A stretch of DNA of 64,000 nt, from the NCBI RefSeq assembly GCF_010820555.1, contig NZ_JAAIKD010000001.1:1-64000 (forward strand), written 5' to 3'. A program made the position numbers and the translations under genes. Below are positions 36,889 to 45,247 of this stretch, piece by piece. Numbering within the stretch: the first letter of the stretch is position 1; every line of letters starts with the position of its first letter. This stretch comes from Psychroflexus aurantiacus (lineage in GTDB: Bacteria; Bacteroidota; Bacteroidia; Flavobacteriales; Flavobacteriaceae). Below the pieces are notes generated by a model. That model had not been told where the DNA came from. It did no database searches and saw only the letters and a program-made list of their open reading frames with translations.

Positions 36889-37590
36889 TCACAGAAAAAA
36901 GAAAGTAAGTCCGGCCTTGATGGGTCTAATGCCGACCTCCTCATTGCTTGAATCAATTTCCCCGTCAAAAACAGAATTTAAACTCAGATCTACAAAAAAA
37001 TTGACGGCACCATAACCAAAGGTTAATTTGGCATTGCTTCGAAATTCGTTGATAGCGTTGATGGATCTGTAACTAAAGCTTTCATCAGGTCCATTGAATA
37101 CGGATTTGGAACTAAGTACATAACCAAACCTGACTCCCAGATATACCCTCCAGAAGGACAGCTTGTCAAAATCTGATGAACGCCATCTAAATTCGAAAGG
37201 AATTTCAATCAGATTCGTGGTAAACCGGTTAGTATCGTAAGCTCTGTCGGAGTCTATAGGAGTAAAAAGGTCATTTCCGTCTTCTCCTTCCCGTATAAGC
37301 AGGTTTTGCCCATAGGTGTTAAGATTAAAACCCAAGCCAAGCCCAAAGGACAGATTCCGCCGCTTATTTATTGGCATATCACGAATGAATCCAAAAATAA
37401 GCCCCCCGGAGAAACCAGACTGTTCGACGTTTTCAGGAAGATCACTTAGAAAATTAAAACTAAAGCCCACATAAAACTGGTCTTCTCTATACAGAGAATC
37501 GGTTGCATTTTCTCTTAACCAGGAAAGCTTTTCTTGAGCTACAGAAGAGCAAAAGAACCCTAAAAACACGCACAGACTAATTATTTTCAT
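36889..37590 (-). CDS. PorT-family outer-membrane beta-barrel protein
   Basis: A 233-residue barrel with a signal peptide (residues 1-18, CSSVAQ). Strand-turn repeats such as YVGFSFNFLSDLPEN, GLIFGFIRDMPIN and SFGLGLGFNLNTYGQ fit the PorT-like barrel family of Bacteroidota. PorT is a type IX secretion accessory protein in Porphyromonas, but many family members have other roles. It follows the exbB-X-exbD-exbD cluster on the same strand, after a terminator at 37635-37662. Confidence 0.82.
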   Translation of the reverse strand: MKIISLCVFLGFFCSSVAQEKLSWLRENATDSLYREDQFYVGFSFNFLSDLPENVEQSGFSGGLIFGFIRDMPINKRRNLSFGLGLGFNLNTYGQNLLIREGEDGNDLFTPIDSDRAYDTNRFTTNLIEIPFEFRWRSSDFDKLSFWRVYLGVRFGYVLSSKSVFNGPDESFSYRSINAINEFRSNAKLTFGYGAVNFFVDLSLNSVFDGEIDSSNEEVGIRPIKAGLTFFFL

Positions 37591-37634
37591 CGCTGACTTA
37601 AAGTGGTTAAGTTAACTAGGATTAGGCAAATAAA

Positions 37635-37662
37635 AAAGGCACCCCCTAAAAGGAATGCCTTT
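37635..37662 (-). terminator. Terminator after exbD cluster
   Basis: AAAGGCA (37635-37641) pairs with TGCCTTT (37656-37662). On the minus strand a T-rich run follows. It sits between the second exbD gene and the PorT-like gene, 21 bp beyond the former's stop. Confidence 0.75.
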
Positions 37663-37683
37663 GTACTAATAGTTGACTACAAA

Positions 37684-38166
37684 CTATTGCAGGTTAAGCG
37701 TAGCATCACCCACTTTAGTTGTATAATTGATTTTAAGTGCCTCAGCTTTACGCAATTCCTGCTTGATATCTGACACCAGTCCCATATTGGTGGCTTTATC
37801 CACCTTAAGGGCAGTCGTCAGTTTATCTCTCAATTCATCACGTTTAGACAGACGTTCTTCTTTTATAAATTGCTGAATATCACTAATTTTAGCATACTTA
37901 TCATTCAATTGTATCCTGGCTTCAGTTCCATAAGTTGCCTGATATCTTGGCGAAGGTTTCCCTGCGTAGATATACATGATTAGATTTTTCTTATCTAACT
38001 TTTCAACCTGATCTGCGAAAGGTAAAATGTTTTGAACCTTAAGAGAAGAATCTCTCATCACAGTAACAACCATAAAAAAGAACAAGAGCATAAAAACAAT
38101 ATCCGGTAAGGATGCAGTGGAAACTGCAGGTGTACCACCATCGCCTTTCTTTTTAAATTTTGACAT
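37684..38166 (-). CDS. exbD: ExbD/TolR-family biopolymer transport protein (second copy)
   Basis: A 160-residue protein starting at ATG 38166 (MSKFKKKGDGG). The single membrane helix has the family Asp: TASLPDIVFMLLFFFMVVTVMRD near 22-44. A periplasmic domain of about 110 residues follows. ExbD works with ExbB to transmit proton-motive force to TonB. The longer frame to 38319 overlaps the upstream gene and is not the true start. It lies 13 bp after the first exbD. Confidence 0.9.
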   Translation of the reverse strand: MSKFKKKGDGGTPAVSTASLPDIVFMLLFFFMVVTVMRDSSLKVQNILPFADQVEKLDKKNLIMYIYAGKPSPRYQATYGTEARIQLNDKYAKISDIQQFIKEERLSKRDELRDKLTTALKVDKATNMGLVSDIKQELRKAEALKINYTTKVGDATLNLQ

Positions 38167-38179
38167 AAATGTTCGGTTT

Positions 38180-38788
38180 TTATCGTTTAGGTTCTGCTTC
38201 AGATAGTTTTTGAGGAAACATCTCCTGGATTTTCTTGATTCTTTCCTTGAGCTCTTCTTTATCATCCTGATAATTAGGATCATTGAAAGCAGCTTCCATT
38301 TCGGTAAAATCAGCTCCATAGAGTCTGTTAGCCTCTCTGTTTCTTAACTCGTTATATGCAGCCACAAGTTCATTTTGAACTGCAATGTAAGTTCCGTACT
38401 CTGTTCTTCTGTCATTCTGCAAAGAAATAACAGCCTTCACCGGATTATCTGAAGATTCTGGATCGCCAGGTCCCTGGCAATAGGTACATGCCTCATCCCC
38501 AGTACCTCCGCCGTTATCTAAAAAGGTGACAGCAGCATCTCTTAAATCTTCAAACTCCATCAGTTCATCTTCTACAAACAAGTCCCCTCCGGCACTGACA
38601 AGAACAATAAAAATATTTTTCTCTTTAAGTGGTGGTGGATCCTGTTCTTCAGGGTCTATAGGAGGTAATTTCCTGGTGATTCCACTATCTGTTTCAATGG
38701 TCGTTGTGACCAAGAAAAAGATAAGCAGAAGGAAGGCAATATCCGCCATGGATCCTGCATTTACCTCTGGTGCTGGTCTTTTTGCCAT
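38180..38788 (-). CDS. exbD: ExbD/TolR-family biopolymer transport protein (first copy)
   Basis: A 202-residue ExbD with the signature PEVNAGSMADIAFLLLIFFLV near 5-25, so the protonatable Asp is near 14, and a long periplasmic domain. That domain is larger than in E. coli ExbD and contains a paired-Cys loop (ACTYCQGPGDPE near 100). Two different ExbD copies next to one ExbB suggest a mixed complex or two alternative partners. It ends 13 bp before the second copy. Confidence 0.9.
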   Translation of the reverse strand: MAKRPAPEVNAGSMADIAFLLLIFFLVTTTIETDSGITRKLPPIDPEEQDPPPLKEKNIFIVLVSAGGDLFVEDELMEFEDLRDAAVTFLDNGGGTGDEACTYCQGPGDPESSDNPVKAVISLQNDRRTEYGTYIAVQNELVAAYNELRNREANRLYGADFTEMEAAFNDPNYQDDKEELKERIKKIQEMFPQKLSEAEPKR

Positions 38789-38790
38789 AA

Positions 38791-39225
38791 TTATCTAGTT
38801 AATATTTTTTTCACGCTGGATAATAGCATAGCTAACACTGCTAAAGCAGACAGAATATAAAATGCTGTTAAGCCTGTGCTTACCCATCTGGATCCACTTG
38901 CAGATAATACATCACCGTCTCTTAAAGCGGTTTCTGTTCCACTGGAAACCAGATAAGAAACAACAATGATTAAAACAAAGCTACCTACAGACAGGAGTGT
39001 TTTCTTGACATCCCCTGTAAACAAAGCTTTAATCGAAAAGAATAAAACCACAAGGACTGTTATTCCTAATATAATGTATGAAACCCACATAAAAGGAGCT
39101 ACTACACTCGACTGCAATGCCGCGTTGGCTTCTATCGCATCATCTCCGGCATTGAGGATTCTCACGAAGAGAATGGCTCCTACGATACCAAAAATGATTT
39201 TTATAATGTTTATTACTTTGCTCAT
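38791..39225 (-). CDS. Membrane protein of the exbB-exbD cluster (hypothetical)
   Basis: A 144-residue protein with about four membrane segments (IKIIFGIVGAILFVRIL, FMWVSYIILGITVLVVLFF, LLSVGSFVLIIVVSYLV, FYILSALAVLAMLLS). It sits between exbB (5-bp gap) and exbD (2-bp gap), a position conserved in flavobacterial exb clusters. No catalytic motif is seen. Likely a structural or regulatory subunit of the ExbB-ExbD motor; inference from position only. Confidence 0.7.
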   Translation of the reverse strand: MSKVINIIKIIFGIVGAILFVRILNAGDDAIEANAALQSSVVAPFMWVSYIILGITVLVVLFFSIKALFTGDVKKTLLSVGSFVLIIVVSYLVSSGTETALRDGDVLSASGSRWVSTGLTAFYILSALAVLAMLLSSVKKILTR

Positions 39226-39230
39226 ACTGA

Positions 39231-40028
39231 TTATTTGTTTTTGTGTGCAACCAAGATATCGATAAGCGTAATCGAAGCATCTTCCATATCATTTACAATA
39301 CTGTCAATTTTAGCAATGATGTAGTTGTAAAACACCTGAAGGATAATAGCAACAATCAAACCGAATACAGTTGTTAATAAGGCTACTTTAATACCTCCTG
39401 CTACCAAAGATGGCTGCATATCCCCAGCGGCTTCAATTTTATCGAAGGCCTGGATCATACCGATTACAGTACCCATGAAACCAAGCATAGGAGCAACGGC
39501 GATAAATAAAGATACCCAAGACACATTCTTCTCAAGTTGTCCCATTTGCACACCTCCATAAGCTACTACAGCTTTTTCTGAAGCTTCAACACCTTCATCC
39601 ATTCTATCAAGTCCCTGATAGTAGATAGAGGCTACCGGACCACTTGTATTTCTACAAACTTCCTTAGCAGCTTCTACACCACCACTCTTCATAGCATCCT
39701 CAACATTTTGAGCAAGTTTCTTGGAGTTGGTCGTTGCAAGGTTTAAGTATATAATTCTTTCGAAAGCAATAGCTAAACCAAGGATCAAACATAAAAGTAC
39801 AATCCCCATAAATCCAGGACCACCTTCAATAAAACGCTTTTTTAATTCCTGGTGAAAGCCCTGGCTTTCTTCAGCATCAGCTGCTTCAGTATCGGCAGCT
39901 GCAGCATCGTCTTGTACAAAAGTTACAGCTGCTTCAGTAAAAATATCAGAAGAATTGGCTGCATTTAAAGTTGTGTTACCAACAGCCATGATGGCTAAAA
40001 TGGCTAAAATTGAAAATAATCTTTTCAT
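39231..40028 (-). CDS. exbB: MotA/TolQ/ExbB proton channel protein
   Basis: A 265-residue protein. It has a signal-type N-terminus (ILAILAIMAVGNTTLNA), a low-complexity Ala/Asp/Glu linker (about 35-55), a membrane helix (GFMGIVLLCLILGLAIAFERII) and the conserved double helix (VAPMLGFMGTVIGMIQAFDKI and ALLTTVFGLIVAIILQVFYN). It forms the proton channel with the ExbD proteins downstream. It is the first gene of the cluster and lies just downstream of tRNA-Ser on the same strand. Confidence 0.92.
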   Translation of the reverse strand: MKRLFSILAILAIMAVGNTTLNAANSSDIFTEAAVTFVQDDAAAADTEAADAEESQGFHQELKKRFIEGGPGFMGIVLLCLILGLAIAFERIIYLNLATTNSKKLAQNVEDAMKSGGVEAAKEVCRNTSGPVASIYYQGLDRMDEGVEASEKAVVAYGGVQMGQLEKNVSWVSLFIAVAPMLGFMGTVIGMIQAFDKIEAAGDMQPSLVAGGIKVALLTTVFGLIVAIILQVFYNYIIAKIDSIVNDMEDASITLIDILVAHKNK

Positions 40029-40088
40029 TGTTGTCTGTCTTAGAATTAATAATTAGTGTTTAATGATTTTTAGTTTGTTTTTGTAAAG

Positions 40089-40178
40089 CAGAGAGGAAGG
40101 GATTCGAACCCTCGGTCCCGATACAATCGGAACATACGCTTTCCAGGCGTACACCTTCGACCACTCGGTCACCTCTCT
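40089..40178 (-). tRNA. tRNA-Ser (GGA)
   Basis: The minus strand forms a class II tRNA. The acceptor is AGAGAGG with CCTCTCT and discriminator G; the anticodon loop CTGGAAA lies on TACGC/GCGTA (anticodon complement at 40142-40144); a long variable arm CCGATTGTATCGG and T-arm GGTTCGAATCC follow. 90 nt. Confidence 0.94.
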
Positions 40179-40257
40179 ATATATTAATGAACGATAACTA
40201 ATACTTAGCAAATAAATAAAAAAAAATACTTTTATAAGAAGAAAAGCAAGTTAATTT

Positions 40258-41277
40258 TTAATTCATTTCACCTCGTAACGATGTTTCAAATATAGTTTTA
40301 AAAACTTTTGGTCCTAAATTTTTTGTCAAAAGATACATCATTTTTCCCACAGCAGCCTCCGAAGTGATGTCTCCTCCGCTTATGACCCCCAGCTTTTTCA
40401 AACGCTCACTTGTCGCGTATTTACCCATAAGCACCGCACCTCCAACACATTGCGTCACATTCACTACATGAATGCCCCGGTCTATGAGTTGTTTCAGAAG
40501 CTCTAGAAACCAATCGTCTGTTTTAGCATTTCCACTGCCAAAAGTTTCTAAAATAACGCCTTCGAGGTGAGGCGTATTAAAAATATGCTCCAGCGTATTA
40601 TAATTAATCCCGGGAAATAATTTTAAAATCAGGATGTTATCGTTTAAGGATTTATGCACAACCATCTTCTTCCGCATGTTTGGCTTCATGAGTTTGTCAT
40701 AACTCACCTTTAGATTAACTCCCGATTCGGCGATAGGCGGAAAATTTGAAGAGGCAAAAGCCTCAAAATGCTCTGCATTCACTTTGGTGGTTCTATTGGC
40801 CCTGTAGAGTTTGTACTCAAAATAAAGTCCCACTTCTTTAATCACGGTTTTGCCGTTTTCTTTTAAGCCGGCCAACTGAATACTCGTGATCAGATTTTCC
40901 TTGGCATCGGTTCTCAAATCTCCAATAGGCAGCTGGGAACCTGTAAAAATAATGGGCTTCTTCAGGTTTTCAAACATGAAAGAAATCACAGAGGCTGTAT
41001 AAGACATGGTATCGCTCCCGTGCAGGACCACAAATCCATCGTAATCTTCAAAATGATCTTCTATCAAATTAGCTAGTTTCACATAATCTGAGGTATCCAT
41101 ATCTGATGAATCGACCGGTTCTTCAAAACTCACGGTACTGATGTCATGCTCCAGAAGCTTTAATTCCGGGATATTGGACAACAGCTCATCAAAATTGAAT
41201 GCGGTAAGCGAACCCGTTTCAGGATTTTTGATCATCCCGATGGTTCCGCCTGTATATACTAATAGGATTCTGGACAT
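40258..41277 (-). CDS. ansA: Type I L-asparaginase
   Basis: A 339-residue cytosolic asparaginase starting at ATG 41277 (MSRILLVYTGGTIGM). The catalytic Thr pair is in YTGGTIGMIKN and VVLHGSDTMSYTASV. The C-terminal LETFGSGNAKTDDWF and FGSGN loops are typical. It is on the same strand as the upstream TatD gene with a 13-bp gap, a pair seen in many Bacteroidota. Confidence 0.92.
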   Translation of the reverse strand: MSRILLVYTGGTIGMIKNPETGSLTAFNFDELLSNIPELKLLEHDISTVSFEEPVDSSDMDTSDYVKLANLIEDHFEDYDGFVVLHGSDTMSYTASVISFMFENLKKPIIFTGSQLPIGDLRTDAKENLITSIQLAGLKENGKTVIKEVGLYFEYKLYRANRTTKVNAEHFEAFASSNFPPIAESGVNLKVSYDKLMKPNMRKKMVVHKSLNDNILILKLFPGINYNTLEHIFNTPHLEGVILETFGSGNAKTDDWFLELLKQLIDRGIHVVNVTQCVGGAVLMGKYATSERLKKLGVISGGDITSEAAVGKMMYLLTKNLGPKVFKTIFETSLRGEMN

Positions 41278-41290
41278 AAAATTAGCTGTA

Positions 41291-42058
41291 TTAAATTCCA
41301 AAGACGTCTTTAGAATTCTGAGTGGTTTGCCGCGCTATTTCTTCTAAACTCACAGCGTATAATTCCGAAAGCTTTTCTGCTACTTTCAAAATATATAGAC
41401 TTTCGTTTCTCTTTCCGCGATAGGGCTTTGGAGCAAGATAAGGGGAATCGGTTTCTAAAACAATATGTTTCAAATCGATTTCACTGATAAACTGATCTAT
41501 TTTTCCATTTTTAAACGTGACAACTCCTCCAATTCCGAGTTTCATATTATAACTGATCGCCTGTTCGGCCTGAGCTTTGGTTCCTGTAAAACAATGAAAA
41601 ATACCGTATAAGTCGTCTCCCTTTTCTTCTTCCAACACCTCGAAAATCTCATCGAAGGCTTCCCGGCAGTGAATTACAATCGGTAATTTATAGGTTTTGG
41701 CCAACTGAATTTGACGCTTAAAAGCTTTACGCTGGGCTTCAAAAAAACTTTTATCCCAGTACAAATCGATACCGATTTCTCCTACAGCATAAAATGTTCG
41801 CCTGGCCAGTTCTTCTTCTACATGCTTTAGCTCCTGCTCTACGGTTTCTGAAACGGAGGTGGGATGCAATCCCATCATCAAATACATGTGCTTCGGAAAC
41901 TGGTTTTCCAGGTCGTACATAGCCTGAGTGGTTTCTGAATCTATGGCGGGTATGAAAAAACGCTTAATGTTATTATCTATGGCCCTTTGGACCACTCCCG
42001 TTCTATCTTCGTTAAAAGCTTCAGAATATAAGTGAGTATGTGTATCTGTTAGTATCAT
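41291..42058 (-). CDS. TatD family metal-dependent deoxyribonuclease
   Basis: A 255-residue TIM-barrel hydrolase. Metal ligands are visible as DTHTHLYSEAF (His7, His9), the Glu in GEIGIDLYWD, His in VIHCREAFD and FHCFTGT, and the Asp in ETDSPYLAPKPYRGKRNE. TatD enzymes are 3'-5' DNases in DNA repair and fragmentation. It precedes the asparaginase gene by 13 bp. Confidence 0.92.
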   Translation of the reverse strand: MILTDTHTHLYSEAFNEDRTGVVQRAIDNNIKRFFIPAIDSETTQAMYDLENQFPKHMYLMMGLHPTSVSETVEQELKHVEEELARRTFYAVGEIGIDLYWDKSFFEAQRKAFKRQIQLAKTYKLPIVIHCREAFDEIFEVLEEEKGDDLYGIFHCFTGTKAQAEQAISYNMKLGIGGVVTFKNGKIDQFISEIDLKHIVLETDSPYLAPKPYRGKRNESLYILKVAEKLSELYAVSLEEIARQTTQNSKDVFGI

Positions 42059-42109
42059 AGTGGCAAATTTATTTAAAACGAAACTTTATATTTGCCGAAA
42101 ATCCGATAA

Positions 42110-42547
42110 ATGTCATCCTTAAAATCCTTTCTGAAAGAAAAAAAATACAAAGCCTTAAAAATGAATAGCACAGAGACTAATCATTACGAGTGCAAAGTGA
42201 CTATAAATGGTGTGGAGGGCAGTTTTATCATAGATACCGGTGCCTCGAGTTCCTGCATCGATTTTACGTATGCAGATCACTTCAACTTGTTTTCTGAAGA
42301 CAGCAACATCAAAGCCGCTGGAGCAGGCGCCACCAATATGCTCACCCGAGCGTCTACCAACAATAAAGTGACTATCGGCAAATGGACCAAAAAGAAGGTG
42401 GATTTGATTTTATTCGACTTGTCTCACGTCAACAAAGCGCTGAGCGATCACGATGCTGAGCTGGTGCACGGCATCATCGGGGCCGATATTCTTAAAAAAG
42501 GCAAGGCCGTGATTGACTATAAAACCGATTATTTGTATTTGAAGTAG
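42110..42547 (+). CDS. Retropepsin-like aspartic protease domain protein
   Basis: A 145-residue soluble protein with the pepsin-fold active motif SFIIDTGASSSCID near 45 and the hydrophobic-Gly partner GIIGADILKKGKAVIDY near 125. That is one domain, so it would act as a homodimer as retroviral proteases do. No signal peptide. A TATATTTG promoter element at 42087-42094 lies 15 bp upstream of the start. The divergent tatD gene is 51 bp away. Confidence 0.82.
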   Translation: MSSLKSFLKEKKYKALKMNSTETNHYECKVTINGVEGSFIIDTGASSSCIDFTYADHFNLFSEDSNIKAAGAGATNMLTRASTNNKVTIGKWTKKKVDLILFDLSHVNKALSDHDAELVHGIIGADILKKGKAVIDYKTDYLYLK

Positions 42548-42581
42548 GTAGAGGTTAATTCCTTTATACAAGGTTTCTTTT

Positions 42582-42863
42582 TTAGCTAAATTTGAAAAAA
42601 GAGAACAAAAGAATAGAAGTCAGAACAGCCATGACTATAAGAATTCTTTTCAGTTGTTTTTTCTTTTCCAACTTCATTTTATTTCGGATATCCGCTTTTA
42701 TTTCTTTTAGCTCAGATTCTGATAATGTCGTTGAATTAAATTCAGTTTTGGATCCTGAGGTTCTAAACTTTGATTGCCTGTCTGATCTCGCCTGCCGTTT
42801 TTGATTGCGCTCTGCTTTCCTAGCTAAGGTCGCTTTAAAATGAGATAAACTTCCGTGAGCCAT
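42582..42863 (-). CDS. Small basic tail-anchored membrane protein (93 aa)
   Basis: A basic, Gln/Arg/Lys-rich N-terminus (about 1-45), a helical KSELKEIKAD-type middle and a C-terminal membrane anchor (RILIVMAVLTSILLFSFF). No signal peptide, so the bulk is cytoplasmic. The family is not recognised. The gene stands between the retropepsin-like and the regulatory-domain gene. Confidence 0.65.
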   Translation of the reverse strand: MAHGSLSHFKATLARKAERNQKRQARSDRQSKFRTSGSKTEFNSTTLSESELKEIKADIRNKMKLEKKKQLKRILIVMAVLTSILLFSFFKFS

Positions 42864-42910
42864 AATTTTATATTTAATTTAAATGCATACCTAATAAAAC
42901 TGAATCCTTT

Positions 42911-43618
42911 TCATTTAAATAATCTTCTGAAAAAAAGACCAATCCTTTTAAAAATACTTTGATTTCTTACGATAACAACCTCTCCCTCTCCCATCAATGC
43001 ACTACCAAGTTCCATAGTGATACTAAGTTGCTTATTCTGTCCATAAAAACGATAATCTTGAGCTTCAAAACCAACATAAGAAAAACTTAAATAATTTTCA
43101 TTTTTCAGTTTTTGAGTTGATATAGTAAGTGAAAATTTACCATCAAAATCAGTTTGAGTTCCAACATGGGTATCTTTAAGTATAACATTTACTCCCGGCA
43201 GTACAAGCCCTTCTGTATCGTACACAGTACCCTTAATGATAATAGAGTCTACATCCTTCTCAGGCAAAACACTGTGCCACTTCTTCAAAACTGTTATCTC
43301 AGTTTTTGGAATGATAGTTTTTGCCTGGATAGGTTCAGAAAATCCTAAAATCGAACCAATACCTACTATAAATGCTAATTTGGGAAATAAAGACGCCTTA
43401 AAACTTGTATCTGAGTAGTTTCCTTTGAGCTGATCAGGGGTGAATCGACCACAAACGTTTTGTTCTCTTCCTACAAACTCCAGTATTGTGTGTCTAGAAC
43501 TCGAAGTAAAGTCTTTGACATCTTTTTGACATCGCTCACAAAACTTGCCATTTTCATGCGTATCCATTTTATTCCAGTTTTGATGACAGGGCTTTGGAAT
43601 TTCTATTCGTGTTTGCAT
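42911..43618 (-). CDS. Membrane-anchored carboxypeptidase-regulatory-like domain protein
   Basis: A 235-residue protein. The N-terminal cytoplasmic part has paired Cys (PCHQNW, KFCERCQKDVKDF, NVCGRF), perhaps a zinc site. One membrane segment follows (FPKLAFIVGIGSILGF), then a carboxypeptidase-regulatory-like beta-sandwich (GTVYDTEGLVLPGVNVILKD, TDFDGKFSLTI). The basic tail KRIGLFFRRLFK ends it. Similar proteins in Flavobacteriaceae may link to TonB or cell-surface systems; role unknown. Confidence 0.72.
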   Translation of the reverse strand: MQTRIEIPKPCHQNWNKMDTHENGKFCERCQKDVKDFTSSSRHTILEFVGREQNVCGRFTPDQLKGNYSDTSFKASLFPKLAFIVGIGSILGFSEPIQAKTIIPKTEITVLKKWHSVLPEKDVDSIIIKGTVYDTEGLVLPGVNVILKDTHVGTQTDFDGKFSLTISTQKLKNENYLSFSYVGFEAQDYRFYGQNKQLSITMELGSALMGEGEVVIVRNQSIFKRIGLFFRRLFK

Positions 43619-43844
43619 TATTAGAAGTTCTTGGGATACACAAGCTTAAAAATACACTTTTATTTTCAACAGTTACTCTTTAGGAATGGGCGATTTAAAT
43701 AACTGTTTTTATTTCTAAAGGATAAAGCTTAGACCTCAGCTTTAGAACTCATCCTGCCAAGCTGGAGCTTGAAAGTTAACTCAAACCTCTAGGCAATGTA
43801 TCAAAACCCACTAAAGACAACGAGAGCAAATTCAACATAAAAAA

Positions 43845-43872
43845 AACCCTGAAGCTTTGAAACTTCAGGGTT
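43845..43872 (-). terminator. Terminator of the sucAB-type operon
   Basis: A perfect 10-bp stem AACCCTGAAG/CTTCAGGGTT (43845-43854 and 43863-43872), loop of eight. On the minus strand a T-rich tract follows. It lies 27 bp after the E2 stop. Confidence 0.9.
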
Positions 43873-43898
43873 ATAAATTCAATAGAAAGCCTGACTGA

Positions 43899-45227
43899 CT
43901 AAAGCTCCAAAGCTTTTTCTACATCACCATTCATCAGGAGTTCTTTTGGATCTTCCAGGGCTTCTTTTACAGCGACCAAAAACCCTACGGATTCTTTACC
44001 ATCGATAATTCTATGGTCATAAGACAGCGCCACATACATGATCGGACGGATCTCTACTTTACCGTCGATAGCCACAGGGCGTTCCACAATGTTGTGCATC
44101 CCCAGGATACCACTTTGTGGTGGGTTGATGATGGGTGTGGATAGCATAGAGCCGAAGACCCCTCCATTGGAAATGGTGAAGGTTCCTCCTGTCATTTCAT
44201 CCACAGTGATTTTTCCGTCTCTGGCACGCGTGGCCAGACGTTTTACTTCCTGCTCAACGCCTCTGAAACCAAGATTCTCTGCATTTCTCATCACCGGCAC
44301 CATCAAGCCTTTCGGTCCGGATACGGCGATACTAATGTCTTTATAATCGTAAGTGATCATTTCTTTTCCATCCACCATAGAGTTTACAGCCGGGAATTTA
44401 TCCAAAGCGCGAACCACAGCCAAGGTGAAGAAGGACATAAATCCAAGACTTACCCCATGGGTTTCTTTGAATTTTTCCTTGTACTGAGATCTCAAATCGA
44501 AGATAGGCTGCATGTTGACTTCATTGAAGGTCGTCAGCATAGCCGTTTCATTCTTGGCACTCACCAGACGCTCTGCTACTTTTCTTCGCAACATAGACAT
44601 CTTGCTTCTGGACTCGCTGCGTTTGCCCGGACCAGGCGACCCCATGGAAGGTTTTGCCTCTGCATTCACGGCATCTTCTTTTGTAATTCTGCCATCTCTG
44701 CCTGTGCCTTTGACGTCTTTAGGATCGATTCCTTTTTCATCCAGGGTTTTCTTGGCTGCCGGAGACGGGCTACCCGAAGCGTAAGATTGATCAGCATCTG
44801 AAGATGACTTTTTATCTTTCTCCTCTTTTTCTTTTGAAGACGACTTATCGTCTTTGTCTTTGGAGGATTTGTCCTGATCTTTTGAAGAAGATTTGTCTTC
44901 TTTTTCTTTTTTATCCTCCGATTTTTTATCTTCTGAAGATTCCTTAGACTTGGATTCCTCTTTTTTATCGTCACCGTCTGATGGCTTTTCAGCATCGGTA
45001 TCAATTAAGCAGACGACTTCTCCAACCTGGACCACATCGCCTTCTTCAGCTTTAAGCGTAATAATACCCGAAGCTTCGGCTGGCAATTCCAAAGTTGCTT
45101 TGTCGCTATCCACTTCAGCGACCGCCTGATCTTTTTCTACGTAGTCACCGTCTTTTACTAACCATTCTGCGATTTCAACTTCGCTAATTGACTCTCCCGG
45201 TGAAGGGACTTTCATTTCTAAAGCCAT
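43899..45227 (-). CDS. sucB: 2-oxoglutarate dehydrogenase E2 (dihydrolipoyl succinyltransferase)
   Basis: A 442-residue E2 subunit. The lipoyl domain (1-75) carries the lipoylated Lys43 in [12 protein letters not shown]. Then comes a very charged linker (about 82-145, runs of K, S, E, D), the E1/E3-binding domain ([20 protein letters not shown] near 152) and the catalytic domain with [16 protein letters not shown] near 411. The TCA cycle complex transfers succinyl to CoA. The linker lacks the usual Ala/Pro richness. It follows the E1 gene by a 20-bp gap. Confidence 0.94.
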   Translation of the reverse strand: MALEMKVPSPGESISEVEIAEWLVKDGDYVEKDQAVAEVDSDKATLELPAEASGIITLKAEEGDVVQVGEVVCLIDTDAEKPSDGDDKKEESKSKESSEDKKSEDKKEKEDKSSSKDQDKSSKDKDDKSSSKEKEEKDKKSSSDADQSYASGSPSPAAKKTLDEKGIDPKDVKGTGRDGRITKEDAVNAEAKPSMGSPGPGKRSESRSKMSMLRRKVAERLVSAKNETAMLTTFNEVNMQPIFDLRSQYKEKFKETHGVSLGFMSFFTLAVVRALDKFPAVNSMVDGKEMITYDYKDISIAVSGPKGLMVPVMRNAENLGFRGVEQEVKRLATRARDGKITVDEMTGGTFTISNGGVFGSMLSTPIINPPQSGILGMHNIVERPVAIDGKVEIRPIMYVALSYDHRIIDGKESVGFLVAVKEALEDPKELLMNGDVEKALEL

Positions 45228-45247
45228 AATATTATGTGTTTCGTGTC

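Noticed and set aside
42110-42547. Retroelement protease or phage protease
   Set aside because: The DTGAS motif resembles retropepsins, but there is no reverse transcriptase, integrase or repeat nearby; single-domain bacterial retropepsin-like proteins are common.
44457-45129. Overlapping open frames inside sucB (both strands)
   Set aside because: They come from the biased Lys/Ser/Glu codons in the linker; no support as genes.
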